From: Symsagittifera roscoffensis
Lineage: Eukaryota > Xenacoelomorpha > Acoela > Convolutidae
Direction: 5' to 3'
DNA length: 64,000 bases
Assembly (NCBI RefSeq): GCF_963678635.1
Contig: NC_087062.1
Coordinates: 28,978,833-29,042,832, forward strand
Shown here: positions 56,613 through 64,000 of the stretch, piece by piece
How the letters are laid out: every line of letters begins with the position of its first letter
Position numbering within the stretch: the stretch's first letter is position 1
The notes under the pieces: generated by a model
The model's input: the letters and a program-made list of their open reading frames with translations, nothing else
Database searches by the model: none
Told to the model about the DNA's origin: nothing
Position numbers and translations under genes: made by a program

Positions 56613-57976
56613 ATTTGGTGAAGTATTGCCAAAAAAATCCAAAAATTTAAAAAAGAACCATGTTTTAGTTTTTAAGGTAAAAAATCATTCTGGTAAGTTT
56701 TCGACCTCTACTTATGAGTGCAGTCAAAAAATAGACAATATTTATTTCATTTCGGTCAACACAAAACTAAGTTTTATATTAATAAAACAAAATCGAGAAC
56801 AGAAATCAATTTTAGCAAATAAATGTTTAAAAATTATTTATTTCCTAAATATGCTTGCTTCGTGTTCTCTATTCTGATTGGTTAATTTAGTAAATGTCTT
56901 CTCTATGACTGGTTTATTTTATGACTTGTTGACTTTATGCTTTGTAACCTTCGAGTATAACATACGGGCCGAGGGCTTTTCTGATAATCGAGGGACCTTA
57001 TCAAAAATAATATAACACAAAAGTAATAAAAATAATACCAGAAAAGTTATAACATGGACTTTTACCAGACTTGATAAACAAATTTGATTTGAAAGATGTA
57101 ATGAATCCGCTTAGTCTGGTTGAAACAATGAACTATTGCACAGTAGTCTGGTGGTAAAAAGTAGGCCTGGTGAAAGACCTAGCACACTCTCCGCCATAGA
57201 GGACGTCACCGAATACACGCAGCATTGCATAAGAATCTGATTTTTTCTTGATTAGTAAATTTTTCCCAATAAGCAGTGACATCACATACGAAATCGATTC
57301 GTCGAAATGCTACAAAGAAACCTACAAAGAAACAACTTAACCTACTGCTGTGATTGTTGAGTTAAAATTTTAAAGGAAAAGTTATCTATAATCGCATATC
57401 GCTTCTGAAAAAAGAACGGTCTTCCATAGTCCCTCAAACCTCAGCCTAGAATCCAAAAAATTTCTGATTACAGTGATTAAATATTCTTGGAGAGCTTTAT
57501 TTTTCTGGGCAGTATGTTTGTGTTTGTGAGGGGGGGGGGGGTTATGGGCTTGGTCATAAAAGATAAGGATCTAAATTGAAAACCCTGAATGTTATTTTGG
57601 AAAGTCTTGTCTTATAAGAAAAAACAATTAATTTGATCATGTGAACAATGTGTGTGGGAGTGCGGGGTGGCGATAAGGGAGAAAAACTTAAATTGAAAAC
57701 CAAATCTGAGCAACAATAATCCACCAAAGTCACAAACGTTGCCCTAGAGTTAAAGAAACTGCTCGTATGCCAGGTCAAAGCCCTAAATGTTCCGACTGCC
57801 CTGAATGTTAATTTGGAAAAAAAGTCTGATTAAAAAATGATCGCACCATGAGAACAATCTCCAGCCCCTAAATTGATTTTGGGTGCATAAAACTCTCTAT
57901 GTATTTCGCTTTGTAGCAGATTTTTGAGCGATGCAAAGTTTCAATCAATCAGACTGCAGTGTTTTCGAGACAAATG
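56613..57976. other. Gene-free stretch
   Basis: No gene is supported. A 12-base G run lies at 57530-57541. A decayed R1/R2 hairpin end (ACTGCTCGTATGCCAGGTCAAAGCCCTAAATGTTCCGACTGCC) lies at 57758-57800. Confidence 0.55.
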
Positions 57977-58050
57977 AAACAAGACTGCTCGTATCAGGGC
58001 AAAGCCCTGATTGTTCCGACTGTCTTTTAAGGTCTATGAAGCAGTGTATG

Positions 58051-58094
58051 CTTGCAAATGATGATTTTATCAATGAAAAATCATCATTTGCAAG
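58051..58094. repeat. Perfect 18-bp hairpin
   Basis: Arms 58051-58068 and 58077-58094 are exactly complementary around an 8-nt loop. The other R1 copies lack this segment. It is too short to call a microRNA precursor without expression data. Confidence 0.7.
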
Positions 58095-58259
58095 GCAGTC
58101 GAATTTTTTTGAGATTTTTTTGATAGCCATGTTAAATAGAAAAAAATAAACTTCGCTCCTAGTAAAGAAGCAATTATGATGAATAGCCTACTTCAAACTA
58201 TTTCAAACGGATTCTAAGAGCATAATTACATCTCCGCTAACGCTATACTAGCGCGAAAT

Positions 58260-58720
58260 GGGGCCTAGAAAATTAGACGATAAACAAATTATACGGATGC
58301 TACAAAACGAAAATAGACGGAATTTTTTTTACAGATCTGACATTTTAGCTGTCAGTACAATGAAAAGGAAAGGGCCAAAAAAATTTTTTCTGAACGGTCA
58401 AGCTTAACAAATACAAAAATAACATAAAATGACAATACCTATCAAACAGTTAATTTAAATGAACATAAAATGTCAAATCCGAATATTACAGGAGAGCTTT
58501 GAATTGAATATATTATGCATAATTGACATGTAAAATTTTTGGCCTCCGAAATTTAACTGTTGTCTGCAAAAAAGTTTGGTTTTCTTACGCAATTTGTCTG
58601 CAAACATTTTAATCTCTCTTACTTTCGTCTATTTTCTCACAATTGCAGTTTTGCAAAAGCGTCTAATTTCCTTTTCTGTGCCTCCGTCTAATTTGCTTAT
58701 CGTCTAATTTCTAAACCCTC
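58260..58720. mobile_element. Small inverted-repeat transposon (MITE) in R1
   Basis: A 461-bp insert flanked by the 9-bp duplication GCGCGAAAT (58251-58259 and 58721-58729). Its ends are imperfect inverted repeats of about 36 bp: left GGGGCCTAGAAAATTAGACG, right (reverse complement) GAGGGTTTAGAAATTAGACG. The uninterrupted R1 copies (near 18470 and 19020) read AGCGCGAATTGTATCGCG or similar, which shows the empty site. It has no transposase. An 8-9 bp duplication suggests a Mutator-like or hAT-like source, undecided. Confidence 0.85.
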
Positions 58721-59214
58721 GCGCGAAATATATCGCGTGTTTTTTGTCCCAAATTGACCTTATTGGCAATCCCTCATGACTTTACGAAAATTGATTGCAG
58801 GTAAAAAATCTTTTCAAACTTGAGCTCAGAACAATAAAATTTTTTGGCTGATATATAAAAAATCCTCCTAATGTTTCTACTTAAAAAGTTGAAATTAGTT
58901 TGGAGACAAAAAACTACCCCGAACACAAACATCCGTCACTTTCTTCAGAATCGGAAGAATATTCTGATTCTGATTGGTCAAAGTTGCGACCAACTTAATC
59001 TACTTTCAACCTACCCCTCTTTTTTGAAATCAGAGTGGGAGGGAAATTTGATGCAAACATAACGCTCAATTGCAGACAAAAGCATTCGTACATAAGGGAC
59101 AAAAAATGGCTTTCCTTTTCCCCTGAACAATCAAAATTCCGTTGGACCTTGGTATGATATTGTATCTGCTCTGACATACCTGCACTGACAGACAAAAAAG
59201 AAAATAAGATACAG

Positions 59215-59565
59215 AAGACATCCCTTTCTCAGGGATTCGACGTCCTGCCGACCCAAAGGGTTGCCCCTTTGTACTATTTTGAGATATCCATATTTGGTGA
59301 CGGACCCTATAAACTTTCTACAGGCGCCAGCATAAACTAATTTTGAGGGAGAGCGGGGGCCGAAGAAACGCGCGTCAAAGTTTTCCAAAAAATGCCTAAA
59401 ATCGTCTTTTTCGGCCTGTTTTTCAGAAATTTGCCAGTGGCGCAGAAAATTTGACTAAAACAGCGTCTTTATAGTGCTTTGGGAGAGCTCGGAAAATCAA
59501 TTTGGTTGACTTAAAAAAGACAAAGTTTCTTTTTTGAAAATCCTCTCACCTGCAAATAGAGCATA
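59215..59565. repeat. Dispersed repeat R3, copy 2
   Basis: It matches 4240-4575 in order: GGGATTCGACGTCCTGCCGACCCAAAGGG, TTTGAGATATCCAT, GTGGCGCAGAAAA, GAGAGCTCGGAAAATCAATTTGGT. It is followed near 59615-59640 by the ACCACACCAAGCATAAATGTTCCG motif also seen after copy 1. Confidence 0.75.
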
Positions 59566-60401
59566 AATTTTTTTGTAAAAATTTTCTATTTCGATCGCCG
59601 AAAACTGACAGAGTAAAAAAACCACACCAAGCATAAATGTTCCGTTTTCTTCGAAAATCGGAGCAACAAACGAACTAATAACTGAGCGTGAAAAAAACTG
59701 AAAGAAAAACGAACAACTTAAGTGACTTGATTTCAGCCTCTGGTATTTATAAACTTCCTTGAAATTATAACTCTACATGAATTCACTTTGTTCTCATTGA
59801 TTGCTTGATCCATCGCAAGTAAAATTGTACCCTCGCTCCAATAGTAGATGTTTTGGACCGGCGTGATGATACGTTCTTACTGATGACACCGTATAGACAT
59901 TTGGCTTTGTATTCAGTCGGAGTTTTCTTGCCAACAGCTTCTGCCGAGTATATAGCGCCCCCTGCAAAAAAAATCTCATTTTGAAACGCATGACTTGTGT
60001 TCTGGCCTTTGCTTTAACTCGAATAAAAACAGGAAACAGAATCGGCTTTATTCAAGAGAATCTGTAACGGCAAACTTTAGCAAACTATATTGCACAATAT
60101 TAGCAACAAAGTTAAACATATCAAGCAAAAGTAGGCTTGTTCAGGCGCTGACTTGGCAGTTTTCAATTTTTAAAAAGAAATCACGTTCAATTCACACAGT
60201 TGAATTAACAAAAATTCAATGGCATACTAATTTTGAACCAATCCAAAAATATAAGCATTTTATGTTCTATCAGGTTCGGCTCAAATGTGATTCTCAAATG
60301 AAACAACTAAGGGAAGAATCGAACCCACGCCGAACTCCGCGGAACGCCAAGCGACTATACTGTCTTTATACTATATTAGTTTTCATACTTTCAATTTAAT
60401 G
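59566..60401 (-). other. 3' flank of the BEL/Pao element, possible LTR
   Basis: On the minus strand this follows the end of BEL/Pao pol. It contains GAATAAAGCC, a polyadenylation-like signal, near 60040-60050. An LTR is expected here, but its partner lies outside the window, so its limits cannot be set. The 134-codon plus-strand frame at 59995-60399 shows no domain and is not called. Confidence 0.4.
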
Positions 60402-61340
60402 CTATGAAGCAATAACATCCTCCGCCCCCGAGGGAGCGAGAAACGGAACGATCTTAACGAGCGGCTGGGTGTAGTTTCCGCAGACGGTCCTAAGTTTTGC
60501 GGAACGGGCGATGTTGTCTTTTCCGTAGCTCAGCGACATTATGCGTGCTAGTGGGTTGTAGCCCTTAGGGCTAGTCGATTCAACTAATCACACTAAGTCT
60601 CCGGTTTTCAAAGTATCTTCGGGAGGAGCATGCCACTCAACTCTCTTATTGAGTGTCGGGACGTACTCATTAACCATCGCTGGTAAACTGCGTTTGCGTA
60701 AGATTGTGCACGGGCATAGCGTTTAGAGTGAGATTAGTTTTCGCTCGACCTTAGAGACAGAAACGTTAAACTATGCTGACCTAAAAGAAAATGATTCGGC
60801 GTCAAAGCCTCCAGACCATCTGGGTCGTCAGAAACAGGGGTGAGCGGACGGGCATTAAGTGAACTTTCAACTAGGTTTATGGTTGTGTTCAAAATCTCGG
60901 CAGTCAACTTTCTTGAATATAAGATAAAATAAATCACGCTTTTACCACTGCCCACCATTCGCTCCCAAGCTCCACCTTGATGCGGTGCACTAGGTAAAGT
61001 ATAATTCCACTTAAATCCTTTGTGTACGAGCGACAATGGAGTTTCTGCGTTCCAATTTTTGATGCAATTAGACAGTTCTTTTTCCGTTCTCAGAACGTTG
61101 GATGCATTGTCCGACCAAATTATCGAATGTGTTCCTCGCCTAGAGACAAAGCGATCGATAGCCATCAAACATGAACTTGTGTCCATGGATGGAACCAACT
61201 CAATATGAGTTGCGCCAGTCGTTAAGCGTTGCAGCGTTTCTCGGAAGATTGATGATTGGTTACGTAAAATGGTCCAAAATAGTCGACCCCACAGTTCGAT
61301 AACGGCGGCTGGCGGTAACCACAGGACGGTCAAGCATCAT
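60402..61340 (-). pseudogene. pol: BEL/Pao integrase and C-terminal domain (broken)
   Basis: The core has THIELVPSMDTSSCLMAIDRF, then the second catalytic Asp in IIWSDNASN, and the catalytic Glu in SAPHQGGAWERMVGS, a hallmark string of BEL/Pao integrases. The first catalytic Asp (VDYFGPFYV, around 61262-61290) is in a different frame, so there is a frameshift near 61250. The C-terminal part lies in yet another frame and ends at 60402 with SPKGYNPLARIMSLSYGKD and LRTVCGNYTQPLVKIVPF. This matches the DUF5641-type domain that closes BEL/Pao pol. DNA integration would have been its role. Confidence 0.92.
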
Positions 61341-62120
61341 TGGAAAAACTGGTTTTGCTTGTCGCTTTTTAAACCATAAGCACTGTGTTTCAATAGCTCA
61401 TAGTGCAGATCTCAAGCGAAGTACAAGAAATTGTTGATGAATGATAGAACGGAGGTAGTCGACGCACTGATGTTCTTGCCTAAGGTGGAAAAAAAACGGA
61501 TAAATAAACGGATTAAGTATGGCGGCTATCCACAATTGTTGTATGGCGAGTTTCGAACGCGGTTGAGGAGATACGTTGGTTACGTCGGTAGGTCTAACTA
61601 TACCTTTCGGTCCGATAAAAAAGAATACGATGATATACGGCTCGACGTTTTCACACTTGTTCTTTCATCTAATTGCTTAAATTCAGCTGGAAATGACTAA
61701 CTGCAAAAAGTACAAAATTTATTTCTTCTGCAATGACAAGCCCTGCTTTGATCATGTTTAGGTGAGAATCTTAACATATATGCGATCAATCGCTTTATTT
61801 GGGGAACGAGCTATACTTTTCCCAAAGGAAAGCAAAGTCAGTCGAAACTGCAGTGCACGGAAAAATTAAAGAGACCGCTAAACTCTCATCTCCATCTTTA
61901 ACCGGACAAATCAGGCGAATTTTCTCAGTAACTTCCCTATTTGGTTTGAAAGACCAAGCAGAAGAGTTCAAAAAAGAACGGCTGTTGAGTCAACTGTTTT
62001 GCTTGAGGGAGTCAGCAGTAACACCTCTTGTTCCTGTGTCAGCGTGGTTGTCTCTACTCAGAACATGGAACCATTGGTCAACTGGTGTTGACTCCAAAGT
62101 TTTGGCCAATCGATTTGCTA
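61341..62120 (-). pseudogene. BEL/Pao linker between RNase H and integrase (decayed)
   Basis: Expected to encode the RNase H/integrase linker and the zinc-binding start of integrase. No frame stays open on the minus strand and I could not place the HHCC motif. The plus-strand open frames (61431-61700, 61799-62185) are shadows. Confidence 0.4.
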
Positions 62121-62123
62121 CAG

Positions 62124-62640
62124 TTATAGGCTTTTGCTTGATGAATTCAACCACGGAAGGACTGAAGTGCTGTCAGTCCACATAAACAATTTGGAAATAA
62201 TCAGTGTCAGAGCTTTCTCGATATCATCATTCAGACAGGTAGCAATGTGTGCAATTTGAAGTTCCAACTTCGGAATTGAAAGCAGCTTCATTGGGGCTAC
62301 TCTCCTTTTACCAAAGACAAACGAAAGTTGACATTTGGAACTAGCGTTTTTCTGAACGCGGAGGAATGCTACAGAACAGAGAACATCCAAAGAGCTATCA
62401 CTGAAAAAACAAGTGCAGTTCAACCTCAATCAAAATAGTAATGAGATATTGTGAGCTGCCCCAAAAATGGATAACTGCAGTGCCATTCAATGAATCTGCG
62501 GTACAATTCATTTGGCAGTGGGTCGTCCGACTGTTGGCCAATCAATATAAAGATGTTTTCCAGGAACAAATGTGCGAGTACGGTATACGGAGCGACAAGA
62601 CCTATGGGGTCGAACACGGAGGACATAAGAATAAGAACCG
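62124..62640 (-). pseudogene. pol: BEL/Pao RNase H region (broken)
   Basis: The frame at 62426-62626 has SSVFDPIGLVAPYTVLAHLFLE, the conserved string between RT and RNase H of BEL/Pao. The next frame (62124-62429) has CSVAFLRVQ, FGKRRVAPMKLLSIPKLELQ and LFMWTDSTSVLPWLNS, the RNase H catalytic region. A frame change near 62428 separates the two. Strong family resemblance, but inactive. Confidence 0.9.
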
Positions 62641-63400
62641 ATCGGTTAACTGCTCATAACCAACATAGCGGTGCCGTGGTCCAATATGAGACCGTGAACA
62701 AGCGATGCTGTTTCCGGATCGGTCGCAGCGGTATAAACTTTCTTTTTGCTGTTAGCGCTGATTTTAGAGGGATTTAGTTTTAAGGACAAATAGTGAATAA
62801 GGCTAACAAATTTTGTCAGATTAAATCCCTCCAACTTAAGCAGTTCAGTCAAACTGCGACTTAATATGAAAGTAGTTTTAGGTTTTTTTACGAAGCCAAT
62901 GTTCATGTGAAAACTATTTAGCACGGCGTAAGCGGCATCGATATAACGATCTTGGTTGTCGACGGCTGTTCGGCGAAAAGCATAAATAGCTCAAGTCGGA
63001 GAATCTTTCCGTCCAAATTTATGTCTCTTATATTGAAATACACTCACAACAAATGCAAGAAACAGTGATCGCTTTCTGGTAATCCGACCTGCATAAACAT
63101 GCCTTTGATGTCTGCGGAGACTGTGTATTTCTGCACTCCAGTGCAATAAATTGAAAAACAGGTTCTGCTGCAGATCAGGGCCAACAAGAAGGGAGTTATT
63201 GAGCGATTTGCCGTTAAACTTGGAAACACCAAACAAACGCACCAAACTTTGCCGAGTTTGTTCGGGTTTATAACTGGGTGGTGCGGAACGTACCATTCTC
63301 GTCCCGAACGGTGTTTTGAGTCGTGAGGGCTAACCAGATCTACGTAACCCTTCTCTAAGTCACCACGGATATCTAATGCGTTTTTATTTTTCAAGCTCAT
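62641..63400 (-). pseudogene. pol: BEL/Pao reverse transcriptase (catalytic box lost)
   Basis: RT begins with GYVDLVSPHDSKHRSGREWYVPHHPVINPNKLGKV (about 63250-63345) and continues with VSADIKGMFMQVGLPESDHCF (first catalytic Asp in ADI). After frame changes near 63050-62990 it resumes with LRRTAVDNQDRY. Next comes VLNSFHMNIGF where the family has F-YVDD, so both catalytic Asp are missing. TELLKLEGFNLTKFVS follows in the normal place. This RT could not have been active. Confidence 0.88.
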
Positions 63401-63573
63401 TTATTTAGCTAGACCCTTTAAAGAGTTTTAACTGGACCAGCGAAGCGTAAAAATTTTTGGGAAGATAAATGTCGTTTTCAGCCCCGAGGATTTCGACAAT
63501 ATAACAGTTGCCATTATGAAACGTTGTAGAATCAAAAATTTTTTGAGCATGTTAATCAAGTTCGCGACGGATA

Positions 63574-64000
63574 TCATCTTGTTTGAACATGCCATACAAT
63601 TCTAGCTCGTACAAGTGCTACGTCTTCAATTTTGCATTTGAAGGTGGTGGCTTTGACACAATTTGGTGAAGGAAATGGACCATTGATACCCAGCCAATGG
63701 GCATACGGACAACGACAGAGTGTTTTGATTCCATCCAGGAAAGTATTCGAGAGGCTTGATTGCATGAAAAAATCCTGCCCCATTATCATCTTAGCGTAGG
63801 AGAAGTTGTAGACACTAGATATAATTGGCTGCCGAAGTGGAAAATTTTCTGGCGAAGGAGAACGTCAATTGTTTTGGAACCAACGCTCATACTGTCTTCG
63901 ACAAACGGAGTAACGCTACACGAGTATTCAGGGTGATCAAATTTGGCGAACACCTTTAACTTGACTTGTTGCGGTGGGAACGAGTTCCGTCTATACGAAG
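63574..64000 (-). pseudogene. pol: BEL/Pao protease region (partial)
   Basis: The minus-strand frames contain TIDVLLRQKIF and, downstream, MIMGQDFF... YAHWLGINGPFPSP. These resemble the segment after the protease active site in BEL/Pao pol (IDLLIG-D and fGW-x-x-G-P motifs). The active-site D-T/S-G would lie beyond the window edge or has been lost. Low sequence quality of the fossil limits certainty. Confidence 0.55.

Larger units (their letters stand above)
57977..58960 (+). repeat. R1 repeat, third copy, carrying two insertions
   Basis: The start AACAAGACTGCTCGTATCAGGGCAAAGCCCTG and later parts (TCCGCTAACGC, TTGTCCCAAATTGACC, CTCATGACTTTACGAAAA, GAAACTACCCC-like end) follow the tandem copies at 18197-19285. 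It is interrupted by a hairpin insertion at 58051-58094 and by a transposon at 58260-58720. Confidence 0.8.
60402..64000 (-). mobile_element. BEL/Pao LTR retrotransposon, decayed, running off the right edge
   Basis: Read on the minus strand from the right edge: protease-like, RT, RNase H, integrase, then the C-terminal domain typical of BEL/Pao pol. All parts have frameshifts or stops. The 5' LTR, gag and the beginning of pol lie beyond 64000. BEL/Pao elements are restricted to animals, which supports a metazoan source. Confidence 0.93.

Noticed and set aside
60305..60360. Possible tRNA gene on the minus strand (GTATAGTCGCTTGG and GGTTCGATTC, box A and box B like)
   Set aside because: The boxes are too close, the T-stem pairs poorly and no acceptor stem could be drawn. 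It may be a decayed tRNA-like piece, not a gene.
59995..60399. 134-codon plus-strand ORF as a host gene
   Set aside because: It has no domain, it lies in the expected 3' flank or LTR of the minus-strand BEL/Pao element, and its composition matches non-coding neighbours.
61799..62185. Plus-strand 128-codon ORF
   Set aside because: It overlaps the decayed linker and RNase H of BEL/Pao on the minus strand and shows no domain.

Overview
The window is AT-rich, intron-poor eukaryotic DNA made almost entirely of transposable elements and dispersed repeats. No host gene can be supported. Three kinds of LTR retroelement (two Ty3/gypsy-type, one BEL/Pao-type), an envelope resembling that of arthropod chuviruses, and a terminal-inverted-repeat element point to an invertebrate animal, probably an arthropod. 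That assignment is inference; nothing here fixes the species. A 200-N assembly gap lies at 15009-15208.

Layout. 1-1410: minisatellite with a GGATTCCGC core, plus palindromic units. 1411-5450: gene-free with dispersed repeats. 5456-12532: Gypsy-1, a decayed 7.1-kb Ty3/gypsy element with 306/296-bp LTRs and a CCGGA target duplication. 12538-21152: gene-free, with ATTATAATGG arrays, a G-rich block, a tandemly doubled 0.54-kb interspersed element and CAGATTA-type arrays. 21153-51548: one very large LTR retroelement, called ERV-L here. 51549-60401: gene-free, with hairpin-ended repeats and a small inverted-repeat transposon nested in one of them. 60402-64000, minus strand: a decayed BEL/Pao pol that runs off the right edge.

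ERV-L is the centre of interest. Its two 1156-bp LTRs differ at about 13 positions by hand count. Between them lie a 2.1-kb leader full of GTTTCAG motifs, small ORFs upstream of gag, gag with a canonical TTTAAAC -1 frameshift site and stem, pro-pol (protease, RT, RNase H, integrase, GPY/F), and a two-part env of chuvirus-glycoprotein type. After env comes a string of small genes in two paralogous families: seven P ORFs of about 75-95 residues, and three Z ORFs with RING-like Cys/His clusters. A 228-residue basic/coiled-coil ORF sits next to the 3' LTR. The gag-pol block is present in three nearly identical, rearranged copies (A, B, C) joined at breakpoints with 0-4 bp of homology. Without the extra copies the element would be about 19.4 kb. 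Every copy of gag, pol and env carries stops or frameshifts, so this locus is a fossil, though the LTRs suggest a fairly young one.

Inferred division of labour: gag-pol copies and integrates the element, env would have allowed entry, and the P and Z proteins look like accessory proteins acting on the host. The Z proteins may be ubiquitin ligases. No function has been shown for either family.
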